In this document: positions 39,363 through 49,553 of the stretch, one piece after another | How the letters are laid out: each line of letters starts with the position of its first letter | How positions within the stretch are numbered: position 1 is the stretch's first letter | NCBI RefSeq assembly: GCF_021535135.1 | Contig: NZ_CP091036.1 | Span: 62,001-126,000, forward strand | DNA from: Antarcticibacterium sp. 1MA-6-2 | GTDB lineage: Bacteria > Bacteroidota > Bacteroidia > Flavobacteriales > Flavobacteriaceae | Direction of reading: 5' to 3' | DNA: 64,000 nt | Position numbers and translations under genes: made by a program | The notes under the pieces: generated by a model | Databases searched by the model: none | What the model saw: only the letters and a program-made list of their open reading frames with translations | Told to the model about the DNA's origin: nothing

Positions 39363-40485
39363 ATGAAGATCCTTCACCTGGTCACAAAGAGACAATATAG
39401 GGGAGCAGAAGTATTTGCGGCCAACTTAAGTGAAGAACTTATAAAATTGGGGCATCAAATTATTTACGCTAAGCCTATATGAAAATTCTAAAGATGTTTT
39501 ACATGTTCCTAATGCAGAGAATATAGATCTTATGAGTGAAAAGAGTAAATCTTTTTCTCCTTTACTTGTAAAGAAAATCGTAAAGCTTGTAAAAGAAACA
39601 AGTCCTGATATTATTCAGTGCAATGGATCGGATACGTTAAAGTATATGGTTACCGCATCTTTCTTTCTCCCAAAAACCCCTATTGTTTACCGAAACATTA
39701 GTATGATAAGTAACTGGTTAAGAGGAGTACCACACAAATTTTTATATCAATATTTTTTCAAGAGAATAGATCATGTTTCTTCCGTAGGTAAACAGGCTGT
39801 TGAAGATTTTATTAAAACATGTAAGTACCCCCGGGAAAAAACTTCTGTAATTAGAAGGGGAATACCTATGAGAGAGATTAATCGTGAAGTTTCAAAACAA
39901 AAGCTTCTTTCCAGTCTTGATCTAAGTGAAGGCGATAAAATTATAATGCATATTGGTAACTTTAGTCCTGAAAAGAATCATATTTTTCTTATTGACGTAT
40001 TTACAAAAATAGCTTCCACCCACCAGAACATAAAGTTAGTATGCGTGGGAGATGGAATTTTGTTTGAGGAAATAAAAGAGGAAATTTCCAGAAGAGGTTT
40101 AAACAATACAATTTTTCTTTTGGGTTTTAGAAAAGATATTCTCGAAATGCTTTCTGCTGCTGATTGTTTTGTGCTACCTAGTTTAGTGGAGGGAGTACCA
40201 GGAGTGGTATTGGAAGCTGCTGTTCAAAAAGTTCCTACTGTTGCCACAAATGTAGGTGGAGTAAAAGAAGTCTTAAAAAACGGTGTGACTGGTTACATCA
40301 TAAATGATTTCAATAAAGATTTCTTTACAGAAAAATTAATTACGCTAGCAAATCACTCCCAGTTACGCAAAGAGCTTGGGCAAAATGCGTATGATTTGGC
40401 TATAGAAGAATATAACCCTGAAAAAAATGCACGGGATTTTGAAACTTTATACCTGCGTCTAATAAGGCAGAAGAGTGTAACCTAA
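39363..40485 (+). CDS. Family 4 glycosyltransferase (one apparent frameshift)
   Basis: About 374 residues after correction. ATG 39363 gives MKILHLVTKRQYRGAEVFAA, typical of GT4 enzymes and paralogous to the gene at 47229. At 39468-39474 GCTAAGC breaks the frame; restoring a two-codon hexamer gives IIYASLYEN or IIYAGLYEN. C-terminal donor site: LPSLVEGVPGVVLEAAVQKV (EX7E). The second half alone appears as a shorter frame starting at 39532, but lacks the first Rossmann domain. Cytoplasmic, donor unknown. Confidence 0.87.
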
Positions 40486-40730
40486 GACTTGTAAGTAGTA
40501 GCAGTGTAACTATGGAATAAAAACATTTTTTAGAATTCTTTGTGATTTCAAATTGCCCTGTTAATATGGAATAAGCTAATTTTGGCCCTACTTTTATTTT
40601 AAGCAAATTAGCAAAAAATGTTTACCAAAACAGATTTATATGTTCTTCAATTAAATAGCTACCGTTCCTCAATTGGAGTCCTTCTCAGTCTAACCTGTTT
40701 TATTAATTCCTTTAATTCATTAGAAAATTA
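40486..40730. other. Intergenic region
   Basis: About 245 AT-rich bases with no credible gene. No consensus promoter pair recognised. Confidence 0.4.
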
Positions 40731-42159
40731 ATGTGGAAAGGAATTTTTTACAATGCAATTTCTAAATATTCCGGTGTATTAATAAATCTGGGAATTACAG
40801 CTATTCTTTCAAGAGTTCTCACACCGGAAGAATTTGGAATAGTAGCCCTTGTTTTTGTTTTTATTGGTTTTTTTAATCTCCTCGGCAATATGGGAATTGG
40901 GCCTGCAATAGTTCAAACTTTGGATTTGACTGAAGATGACATAGGTTCTATTTTCGCATTTTCAGGTTTAATGGCTTTAGTGCTTGCTGTATTCTTCTTT
41001 TTTAAGTGGTGGCATGATTGCAGAGTTTTATGATGAACCACAATTGGTACCTGTAGTAAGATTATTATCATTAAGTATTTTTTTTAACATTTTAAGTATT
41101 GTTCCAATAGCTCTTAATAAAAAAGAATTGCGATTTAAACAAATGGGCGTAGTGAATATATCTGTACAGGCAGCGACGGGAATAATAGCTATAATTATGG
41201 CCTTAAATGGTTTTAGTTACTTTTCCCTAATTATTCAAAATGTACTGACAGGTTTTATCAGTTTCTCTATTTTCTATTTTCTATATCCAGTTAAAATAGT
41301 CTCTAGAATTCAAAAATCTCCATTAAAAAGAATTGCTTCTTATTCGAGTTATCAATTTGCATATAATTTTATTAATTATTTTTCAAGAAACCTGGATAAT
41401 ATATTAATAGGGAAATATTTAGGAAATGCTCCTCTTGGATATTACAGCAAATCCTATTCCTTAATGCATTTACTGGTTTATAACCTGACGCATGTAATTA
41501 CTCCTGTAATGCATCCCGTGTTGGCAAAACACCAGGATGATCCAGGTTATATTTATAAAGCTTATTTGGGTGTGTTAAAATTGTTGGCGGGTATTGGTTT
41601 CCCGCTATCTGTATTTTTATATTTTACAGCCTCCCAATTGATTCTTATAATGTTTGGATCCCAATGGGAGATGAGCGTACTTATGTTTAAGATATTGGCA
41701 CTAAGTGTGGGTATACAGGTATGTATGTCTTCTACTAGCGCTATTTTCCAGGCTACAAATAAAACTAACCTTCTATTCAAATCAGGTTTAATTAGTTCAG
41801 TTTTTATGATAAGCGGTATTGCCTATGGAGTTTTCTATGGGGAGAAATTAATCGATGTGGGATATGGTTTAGTTGTGGCTTTCTATATCAATTTCTTTGT
41901 GGTTTACTATATGCTTATAAAAACTGCTTTAAAAAAATCATTTTTAAAATTTTTGGAAATTTTTTTGTTACCAATTGCTGGTAGTGCAGTAACAGCAATT
42001 GCTCTTAAAGGAGTTAATTCTTTAAAAATTGAACACGTCATATTGGATTTGCTTATAAAAACTTTTGTGTTTGGATTAGTGGTAGCAGTATTTTTTCTTA
42101 TTCCAGAAGGTAATAGAGAATACCTCCAAAATTTGATAAAGAAAAAGAACAAAAAATAA
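40731..42159 (+). CDS. Second Wzx-type flippase (one apparent frameshift)
   Basis: About 476 residues after correction, with 12-14 hydrophobic segments and MOP-family motifs (KYSGVLINLGITAILSRVLT; YSKSYSLMHLLVYNLTHV). The frame changes near 41000-41010, within CTTCTTTTTTAAGTGG; one T too many would explain it and restores FFFLSGGMIAEFYDEP. At 41734-41739 ACTAGC encodes Thr-Ser in SSTSAIFQATNKT, where relatives often have Thr-Gly, suggesting a masked ACCGGC. Related to but distinct from the flippase at 4032. Confidence 0.82.
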
Positions 42160-42271
42160 TTTGCTATCCAAATGCTGGTTTACCATTAAATAAGACGCTT
42201 CAGATTTGTAGGAAAATGAAGTATCTTTACTGCTTTTGAGTACTTAAAAAACTTTTGATGCAATCGAATTA

Positions 42272-43225
42272 ATGAATAAAAAGAGAATGATTAACAATTC
42301 CAAAAAAGTTTCGGTAATGATGGCCACCTATAATAGAGGTTATTGTATAGGGAGGGCTATTGAAAGTATTATGAATCAAACCTACCAAAATTGGGAGTTG
42401 ATGGTTATAGATGATAAATCTACCGATAATACTGAAGAGGTGGTAAAATCCTATATATCCCGGGATGAAAGAATAAAATATCTAAAATTAGAAAAGAATC
42501 AGGGCTGTAGTGGTGCTAGAAATGAAGGTATGAAAATTTGTACTGGAGATTACATAACCTTTCTTGATTCGGATGATGAATATGATCCTACTAAAATCGA
42601 AAAGCAGGTAAAAGTTTTTCTGAATACAAAAATTCCCAATCTTGGTATAGTTTCTTGTGGCGCGATTGATCATAGAGATGGAATAGAATACAATAGGAGA
42701 ATGCCAATCAAAAGAGAGGACTATTATAAAAGTTTATTGGCAAAACGAAAAAGTATAGGAGTAGGGTCTCCTTTTATGATGATTCCCTCTTCCATTATTA
42801 AAGGTGAAAACACATATTTTGATCCTCAAATGCCTGCAGCGGTGGATTGGGATATTGCTGTGCGAATTTGCAGAAAATACACACTAGACTTTGTGCCTGA
42901 ACACCTTGTTTTATACCATCACCACAGTGGGGACAGGATGTATAATCCAGACAGTGCAGTGAGGTCCTTGAAAATGCAGTATACTAAATATAGAGATTGG
43001 CTCATTGCAGAACCCGATGCTCATTTAAGTTTTGTGAAAAATGCAGCTTCTTTAATAGCATTTCATAAATCTATAGGAGAGGGAAAAGATTTTATTGAAG
43101 AAAGTCTAAGCAATTTTAAAAGCGCGTCCAAAAGGAGAAAGTTAAAAATATTCAAGTTGATCTTAGACTCTTTTAAATTAAAGTACTTCAAATTATTTTA
43201 TTTAAAGTACTTTAATAAAACCTAA
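42272..43225 (+). CDS. Family 2 glycosyltransferase
   Basis: Protein of 317 residues, GT-A fold: SVMMATYNRGYCIGRAIES, VIDDKSTDNTEEVV, GARNEGMKICTGDYITFLDS with the DSDDE metal motif near residue 97. A start at Met6 (MINNSKKVSV) is also possible. Cytoplasmic, donor unknown. Not tightly coupled to its neighbours (gaps of 112 and 51 bases). Confidence 0.87.
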   Translation: MNKKRMINNSKKVSVMMATYNRGYCIGRAIESIMNQTYQNWELMVIDDKSTDNTEEVVKSYISRDERIKYLKLEKNQGCSGARNEGMKICTGDYITFLDSDDEYDPTKIEKQVKVFLNTKIPNLGIVSCGAIDHRDGIEYNRRMPIKREDYYKSLLAKRKSIGVGSPFMMIPSSIIKGENTYFDPQMPAAVDWDIAVRICRKYTLDFVPEHLVLYHHHSGDRMYNPDSAVRSLKMQYTKYRDWLIAEPDAHLSFVKNAASLIAFHKSIGEGKDFIEESLSNFKSASKRRKLKIFKLILDSFKLKYFKLFYLKYFNKT

Positions 43226-43276
43226 TTATTATACATTTTTAAAAATTAGTTTTAAAAAGTTTTTTACTCAATTTAT

Positions 43277-44152
43277 ATGAGATCTCTTATTTATAAATCT
43301 TTATTTATTTTTTCAAAACTTTATACTCAGTTGAATTCTGATAAACTGAGAGTTCTGGCTTATCACGGAGTAGAAGATATTTCCAACTTCACTGCGCAGT
43401 TGCAATATTTGAGTAAAAATTTTTCAATTATTGATGTTAATGTTTTGAACGAACATTTTTTCGAAGGACGTAAACTTCCAAAAAATCCTTTATTAATTAC
43501 ATTTGATGATGGAGACCTTTCGGTATGGCAGAAAGGTGTTCCTCTGCTTGAAAAATTTTCTATACCATCTGTATGCTTTGTGATAACAGACCTCATAAAT
43601 ACCGAGAAACCTTTTTGGTGGGAAGAAATTCGATATTATTTAGGTAAAGAAAAAGGGTTTGAAAAATCCTGGGAAGTGAAGAATTGGAAAAACGAAGATA
43701 GAGTGGCTTATCTCGAAGAACTTAGAAAAAACTCTTCAAAACCTCCCATTACTCGGGTCCAGCTTAACGAAAGTCAACTAAACAAAATGAAGGAGTCTGG
43801 GGTGGATATAGCTAACCATTCTCATACACATCCTATGTTAGACCAATGTTCTGCAGAAAATGTCAGGGAGGAGATAAGTAAATCAATTTCAATTCTAAAT
43901 TCTATGGGATTTAAAGATAAAATTTTTGCTTATCCTAATGGAAATTTTGATTTGAAAGTAGAGGAAGTGCTTAAGGAAAAAGGAATAAAAATGGCCTTCC
44001 TTTTCGATCATAAATTAAATAAAAATAAAATTAATCCATTGCGAATTTCACGTATTCGGGTAGATACAAATATTCCACTCGAGGAGTTTCAAGTGAAGGT
44101 TTCTGGATTGCATCCCGCTTTATATAACAATTTTGTAAAAAATTTATATTGA
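43277..44152 (+). CDS. Polysaccharide deacetylase (NodB/CE4 fold)
   Basis: Protein of 291 residues. CE4 motifs are visible: the first metal/catalytic motif LLITFDDGDLSVW (TFDDG), the second metal motif IANHSHTHPMLDQ (HxxxH type), and FAYPNGNFD. Removes N-acetyl groups from polymeric or lipid-linked amino sugars. No classical signal peptide, although the first 15 residues are hydrophobic with lysines. Stop overlaps the next start. Could create free amines in the glycan that are later substituted or sulfated. Confidence 0.88.
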   Translation: MRSLIYKSLFIFSKLYTQLNSDKLRVLAYHGVEDISNFTAQLQYLSKNFSIIDVNVLNEHFFEGRKLPKNPLLITFDDGDLSVWQKGVPLLEKFSIPSVCFVITDLINTEKPFWWEEIRYYLGKEKGFEKSWEVKNWKNEDRVAYLEELRKNSSKPPITRVQLNESQLNKMKESGVDIANHSHTHPMLDQCSAENVREEISKSISILNSMGFKDKIFAYPNGNFDLKVEEVLKEKGIKMAFLFDHKLNKNKINPLRISRIRVDTNIPLEEFQVKVSGLHPALYNNFVKNLY

Positions 44153-45270
44153 AAATACTTATATTTATTGATAGTTTAGGTGCTGGAGGCGCTGAAAAAT
44201 CTACTGAAGTAATTTGCGATTACTTATATAAAGAGGGAATTTACTTTGAAGTTTTAATTTTGGATGAAAGTAATATAGGACCTCAGGAAAAAATGAAGGA
44301 GAAGGGCTATATTATAAAATTGCTGCCTAAAAGTAATTTTCTTTCTGAAGTACAGTCATTCCGAAAAATTATTGAAAAGGGCAATTTTAATCTCGTTCAT
44401 AGTATTTTATTTAGGTCTAACCTTCGTGCAAGATTTGCCAAGGGTTTAAATAATTTTAATTATATTGAAAGTTTAGTGAATACAACCTATTCTGAGACTA
44501 GGTTAAAGGATAAAAAAGTAAATCAAATTGCGCTTAAATTTTACAAGATGCTCGACAAGGCTTCGGCGTCAAAAGTAAATCATTTTCATAGTATAACAGA
44601 AACTGTAAAAGAACATTATGTAGAGGAATTAGGTTTAAATCCTAAAAAAATCACTGTCATTCCACGTGGTAGAAAACCAATTCTTATTCACTTTAAAGAC
44701 AGACCTGAACGGGAAGGAAAAAAAGTCCAACTTATTAATGTTGGTAGACACGAATTTCAAAAGGGACAGATCTACCTGTTACAGGCGGTGAAGATTCTCA
44801 AAGAAGAAAAATTATATTTTCATCTGAAGATTTTTGGTAGAGAAGGAACAGTAACACCTGATTTAAAAGCATTTATTCAAAATAATGCTCTGGAGGAGTA
44901 TGTCTCTCTTGAAAAATACACCAGTACTATACAGCAGCATCTTTTAAATTCCGATGTATTCGCTTTTCCATCACATTATGAAGGTTTAGGAGGGGCATTA
45001 ATAGAAGCTCAGGCTGCTGGTTTGCCCATTGTTTGCAACAATATTCCTGTGCTCCATGAAGTTGTTATTAAGGATCAAAACGCCAAATTTTTTGATGTAA
45101 ATGATGTTAATTCAATTGTAGAGGCTTTAAAGTTTTTTATCTTAAATCCTGATAAGAGGGAAGAGTACGGAAAAAAAAGTCTTCAAAATTTTCACGAAAA
45201 GTTTCAGGAGAAAGTTAACAATGAGAAACTTCTTCAATTATATACAAAGTTAGTTAAGGAAGCAGTATAA
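44149..45270 (+). CDS. Family 4 glycosyltransferase, first of a tandem pair
   Basis: Protein of 373 residues: MKILIFIDSLGAGGAEKSTE, a GRHEFQKGQIYLLQAVKIL donor-domain strand and HYEGLGGALIEAQAAGLPIV as the EX7E site. It is strikingly similar over its entire length to the next gene (GRHEFQKGQIFLLEAAKIL; EGLGGALIEAQAA), indicating a recent tandem duplication. Start TTG at 44149 overlaps the deacetylase stop. The intact Ala-Ala-Gly-Leu-Pro here defines what the damaged site in the copy should read. Confidence 0.9.
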   Translation: MKILIFIDSLGAGGAEKSTEVICDYLYKEGIYFEVLILDESNIGPQEKMKEKGYIIKLLPKSNFLSEVQSFRKIIEKGNFNLVHSILFRSNLRARFAKGLNNFNYIESLVNTTYSETRLKDKKVNQIALKFYKMLDKASASKVNHFHSITETVKEHYVEELGLNPKKITVIPRGRKPILIHFKDRPEREGKKVQLINVGRHEFQKGQIYLLQAVKILKEEKLYFHLKIFGREGTVTPDLKAFIQNNALEEYVSLEKYTSTIQQHLLNSDVFAFPSHYEGLGGALIEAQAAGLPIVCNNIPVLHEVVIKDQNAKFFDVNDVNSIVEALKFFILNPDKREEYGKKSLQNFHEKFQEKVNNEKLLQLYTKLVKEAV

Positions 45271-45271
45271 A

Positions 45272-46423
45272 GTGTCAAATAATAAATTGAAAATACTCAT
45301 AATAATAGACAGCCTGGGTTCAGGAGGTGCTGAAAGATCAACAGAGGTATTATGCGATTATCTTTATGAAAAGGATATTCCATTTCAAATTATTGTTCTA
45401 GATAAAAGGAATGTAGGGGTTCAAACCCGAATGCTACAAAAAGGTTACAAGATTTCTTTCTTAGAAAAGAGAGGATTTTTGGGAGAAGTACGACTACTTG
45501 CTCAAATAATTAAGAAGGAGAAGTTCAGTCTTGTGCATAGTATACTTTTTCGTTCCAATTTGAGAACACGATGTGCAAAGTTTATAACAAATTTTATCCA
45601 CCTGGAAAGTTTGGTCAATACTACCTATTCCAAGGAAAGAAAACTGGATAAAAAAGTGAATCAGACTGCTTTAAAATTTTTTAAATTCTGTGATAAAGTA
45701 ACGGCTCGAAAAGGAGTTGATCATTTTCATAGTATAACGGAGACCGTAAAAACACATTATATTAATGAATTGGGACTGAATCCTGAAAAAATTACTGTAA
45801 TTTTTAGAGGTAGGAAACCTATCCTTTCAAATTTTGCAGATAGAATTGAACTGCCCAATAAGGAAGTTAATTTTATTAATGTTGGAAGACATGAATTTCA
45901 AAAAGGTCAGATATTCCTGCTCGAGGCAGCAAAAATTTTAAAAGAGGAAGGTTATAGTTTTAAAATTAGAATTTACGGTAGAGAAGGAACAGTAACTCCT
46001 GTTTTAAAAGATTTTGTGGAAACACGAAACCTGGGAGAATATGTTACTTTCGAAGGTTATAGTACAAATATTCCCGAACGCCTATTAGAATCTGATATTT
46101 TCATTTTTCCATCCCTCTATGAAGGTCTTGGAGGAGCATTAATTGAAGCACAGGCTGCTTAAGTCTTCCCATTGCCTGTAATAATATACCTAGTTCTTCA
46201 GGAGGTAGTAAATGAAAATCAGAATGCAAAATTTTTTGATGTTCATAACGTAAAATCCATTGCCGAGGCTCTAAAATTCTATCTAGAGAATCCAAAAGAG
46301 AGAAGCAATTTTGGAAGGAAAAGTTATATTAATTATAAAGAGAAGTTTCAGGAATCTGAAAATAACAACAAACTTCTTCAGCTTTATATTAAATTGAGCG
46401 AAGAGAAAAAATCATCTTATTGA
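45272..46423 (+). CDS. Family 4 glycosyltransferase, second of a tandem pair (two apparent frameshifts)
   Basis: About 383 residues after correction. Start GTG at 45272, one base after the first copy's stop. Two damaged hexamers lie in the donor-binding segment: GCTTAAGT at 46157-46164 (GCCGGT expected, giving the Ala-Gly-Leu-Pro of the paralogue) and ACCTAGT at 46188-46194 (ACCGGT expected, giving Ile-Pro-Val-Leu as in the paralogue). After both, the frame runs on as QEVVNENQNAKFFDV. This pair of paralogues is the clearest evidence that the breaks are not evolutionary decay. Confidence 0.9.
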
Positions 46424-46467
46424 ATAATATATAACAGAGAATTGGAGACTATGCTTCAATAACTAAT

Positions 46468-47000
46468 TTATTGAACTGATCTTTCGGTTAATTCTTTTAC
46501 AACTTTTGCGGGATTTCCTACGGCTATTGTCCAGGCAGGAATATCCTTAATTACGAGAGAGCCTGCGCCAATAATAGCTCCTTCTCCAATTGTTACACCT
46601 GGCATTACTATGGATCCCATTCCAACAACACAACCCTTTTTGAGAACTACTAAGCATTTTATTATATCCTAAGTCATTATAAACATCCCCTTTGTGATAA
46701 GTAGTTAGGTCTCTCTTGTGACAAAAAATTAAACATCTGGCGGCAACCCATACATCATCTTCAAGATGAATTAAGTTGGCATTATGAACATCATAATATA
46801 CATCATAACCTATTGCGACATTTTTGCCAACGTTGCAACCAGTCATCTTCCAAATTGCTTAGCCTTACACTATGACTTATTCTGTCCAGGATTACCCAAT
46901 CTTTTGATATCTTAAAGAGTAACCAATTTTTAACTATTCTCGCTTTTAGGTAAATCGCCCTAGGCGCTCTTTGTAATTTGGTGAGAAAGCTTCTTTGCAT
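46468..47000 (-). CDS. Hexapeptide-repeat acetyltransferase (two apparent frameshifts)
   Basis: About 177 residues after correction, left-handed beta-helix family (Maa/WcaF/CatB-like): [60 protein letters not shown], ending [16 protein letters not shown]. Two breaks: an extra G near 46850, and on the minus strand GCTTAGT (46649-46655), for which GCCGGT gives [12 protein letters not shown]. Probably O-acetylates a sugar of the repeat unit. Opposite in strand to its neighbours, so separately transcribed. Start set at the ATG giving [10 protein letters not shown]. Confidence 0.82.
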
Positions 47001-47228
47001 GTTTTTTGACGGCAAATTTAAAAAAAATTAAAGATACCTAAGAATGTATGCCCGGTGCGGGAAATTTACTTTTTAAACTTTAGAGTTTTATATAAAATTT
47101 TAGAAAATTTTGTGCTTCATGAAAAGCTACTTCCTACATTATAAGTTTATTTTTTCTATTTTTGACCTACAAAAATTTTTGGCCTTCTGGTTCCACAGAT
47201 TTTTTAAAAATTGATAATTTATTTAGTA
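47001..47228. other. Divergent intergenic region
   Basis: About 230 AT-rich bases between the minus-strand acetyltransferase and the plus-strand GT4 gene. It holds a -7-like element (TATTTTTG, 47157-47164) and no coding frame. Confidence 0.5.
47157..47164 (+). promoter_or_regulatory. Bacteroidota -7 element
   Basis: TATTTTTG matches TAnnTTTG about 65 bases before the TTG start at 47229. No TTG -33 element at the usual distance. Confidence 0.35.
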
Positions 47229-48305
47229 TTGAAAGTTCTTCAACTCATTCAAACACGCCAAAATAGAGGAGCCGAGACGTTTGCGTGTCAGTTATCAAAT
47301 CATATAAAGAAATTGGGGCACGACGTGCTTATAGTTTCAATCTATGACGGGGATGCGGAACTCAATTTTTCCGGAGAAATTATTGCTTTGGGTGCAAACT
47401 TAAAAAACCGTCTCTATGATTTTGGTGCGTGGAAACGACTTGCAAATATTATTGATTCCTTCCAGCCTGATATTGTGCAGGCAAATGCAGGGGACACTTT
47501 AAAGTATTCTGTTTTTTCTAAAGTAATATTTCGTTGGGACGCTCCTATTGTTGTAAGAAATGCAAGTGAAGTTGGAAGGTATATTCGCTCGTTTCCACAG
47601 AAATTGTTAAACTCTTTCCTGTACAAAAAGGTAGATCAGATTATATCGGTCTCTAAAGCATCAGAAAAGGATATTCTTAATATTTTTCCATTTTTAAAAA
47701 ATAAAACCTCTGTAATTACTGTAGGACTGGAAAAGGATGAAGATATTCATGTAATAAATCTAAAACCTTATAATACAAAGCATATTGTTCACGTAGGCGG
47801 ATTCAGCTTTGAAAAAAATCACAAGGGACTTCTCAAAATTTTTAAAATTATCCAGGCATCTAAAATGAAAGTACATCTTCATTTAATAGGTGATGGACCT
47901 TTAAGAAAAGAGATTGAAAATAAAGCGGAGAAATTGGGACTTTTTGATAAAATAAGCTTTTATGGTTTTGTTACAAATCCATTAAGTTACATTAAGGCTG
48001 CAGATGTTTTAGTTTTGCCAAGTATTATTGAAGGTCTTCCGGGAGTGTTAATCGAGGCGATGTACTGTAAAACTCCGGTCGTTGCATACGATGTAGGAGG
48101 GATAGAGGAAATTGTAAATCCTGATACAGGTGCTTTAATACCCTTAAATGATGAAAATCTTTTTGCTAATGCAACAATAGAAGTTTTAAGAAATCCCTCT
48201 CAAACACGAATAGACACGGCTCATCAAATGGTAAAGGCTGGTTTTATGAATGATTTTATTACTACACATTTTATAGAAGCCTATAAACAACTCCTGCAGA
48301 GGTAA
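47229..48305 (+). CDS. Family 4 glycosyltransferase
   Basis: Protein of 358 residues from TTG 47229 (MKVLQLIQTRQNRGAETFAC). This start aligns with the ATG start of the paralogue at 39363, whereas the earlier in-frame TTG at 47211 adds six unrelated residues. Donor-binding half: VGGFSFEKNHKGLLKIF and LPSIIEGLPGVLIEAMYCKT (EX7E). Cytoplasmic; donor unknown. Confidence 0.88.
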   Translation: MKVLQLIQTRQNRGAETFACQLSNHIKKLGHDVLIVSIYDGDAELNFSGEIIALGANLKNRLYDFGAWKRLANIIDSFQPDIVQANAGDTLKYSVFSKVIFRWDAPIVVRNASEVGRYIRSFPQKLLNSFLYKKVDQIISVSKASEKDILNIFPFLKNKTSVITVGLEKDEDIHVINLKPYNTKHIVHVGGFSFEKNHKGLLKIFKIIQASKMKVHLHLIGDGPLRKEIENKAEKLGLFDKISFYGFVTNPLSYIKAADVLVLPSIIEGLPGVLIEAMYCKTPVVAYDVGGIEEIVNPDTGALIPLNDENLFANATIEVLRNPSQTRIDTAHQMVKAGFMNDFITTHFIEAYKQLLQR

Positions 48306-48362
48306 CAAATTTTATATATAAATACCTATAAAAGTTCGCAGCACTAAAATTCTCTTAAAATC

Positions 48363-48392
48363 TTGTGACCTTATACAAATGCGTTAATTTTG
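48363..48392 (+). promoter_or_regulatory. Bacteroidota promoter, -33 and -7 elements
   Basis: TTG at 48363-48365 and TAATTTTG at 48385-48392 are separated by 19 bases, matching the TTG-N17-20-TAnnTTTG consensus. The ATG of the following gene lies 22 bases downstream. Best-formed promoter in the window. It also shows that the TTG at 48390, inside the -7 element, is not the translation start. Confidence 0.65.
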
Positions 48393-48413
48393 CTGGACTT
48401 ATCTGTAGATTTA

Positions 48414-49548
48414 ATGCAAAGAATAAAATTACTGCACATTATCAAGTCTCTGGGACGTGGTGGAGCTGAAATGTTACTGCCAGAAACACTAAAACTGCAC
48501 AATCAGGAAAGATTCGATTTTCATTATATTTTTTTCCTGCCATGGAAGGATCAAATGGTAAAGGAAATCCAAAGAGCGGGTGGTAAAGTTCATTGTTTCC
48601 CTGCTTCCAATAATATTAAACTTCTTGCAAGGTATAAGGATGTTGTGAAGTACTGCCGTGATGAGCAAATAGATCTTATCCACTGCCACTTACCCTGGTC
48701 TGGGTTCTTAGGTCGTATTGTGCACAAAAAAACAAAAATACTAGGTAATATATACTGAACATAATATTCAGGAGCGTTATCATTTTGCCACTAAATATTT
48801 AAATAGAGCTACCTTTAACCAACAGACAATTGCACTGGGAGTATCTAAAGATGTAACAAGATCAATAAAAGAAAATATTAATCCTAAAATACAGTAAAAA
48901 CTGTTTTAAATGGAGTTAATACAACTCGTTTTACCAGAAAGAATGAAAGTAGAAATAGAATTAGAAAAGAGTATAACATTCCCGATACTGCAGTAGTTAT
49001 TGGTAATATTGCAGTTTTTAGAGAACAAAAAAATTTAACTTAGCTGGATAAGAGCATTTCATTTGGTAAGTCAAAAAAATCCTGCTGTTTATGGAATTGT
49101 TGTAGGTGCAGGACCTAAGGAAAATGAAATAATCCAACTTATACGAGAGCTAAATCTTGAGAAAAAAGTTTTCCTTGCTGGTTTACAAACCGATACGGTT
49201 TCTTATTTTTCTGCAATGGATATCTTTATGATGAGCTCTATTTTTGAAGGACTACCTATAGCCCTTCTGGAAGCCATGAGTATGGAATGTGCTGTCGTTT
49301 CTACTAAGGCAGGGGGAGTTGTGGAAGCAGTGAGAGAAGGAAAAGATGGTCTTTTGTGTGAAGTAAATGACTGGAAATCTTTAGGAGAATTGGCTTTAAG
49401 TGTTGTGGAGGATCCCTTTAAAAGAAAAGAGCTGCAGAGTGCGGCCAGGAAGCGGGTAGAGAACTCCTTCAGTTTAGCGTCAATGGTCAAAGATTTAGAA
49501 ACTACTTATACAGATGTTTATTCGGGGCGAACAGTAAAAACAAAATAA
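48414..49548 (+). CDS. Family 4 glycosyltransferase (three apparent frameshifts)
   Basis: About 378 residues after correction. ATG 48414 gives MQRIKLLHIIKSLGRGGAEM. Breaks: ACTAGGT at 48740-48746 (ACCGGT gives KIPVIYTEHNIQERYH); a missing base near 48894 (restores KTVLNGVN); and ACTTAGC at 49038-49044 (ACCGGC gives NLTGWIRAFHLV). The EX7E site SSIFEGLPIALLEAMSMECA is intact. The N-terminal and C-terminal halves look like two short genes without correction. Driven by its own promoter. Confidence 0.85.
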
Positions 49549-49553
49549 TTGCA

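Noticed and set aside
40170..40190. ACCTAGT in the GT4 gene at 39363 as another damaged site
   Set aside because: It reads in frame as Pro-Ser in LPSLVEGVPG, exactly as expected for the family, so it is a natural sequence.
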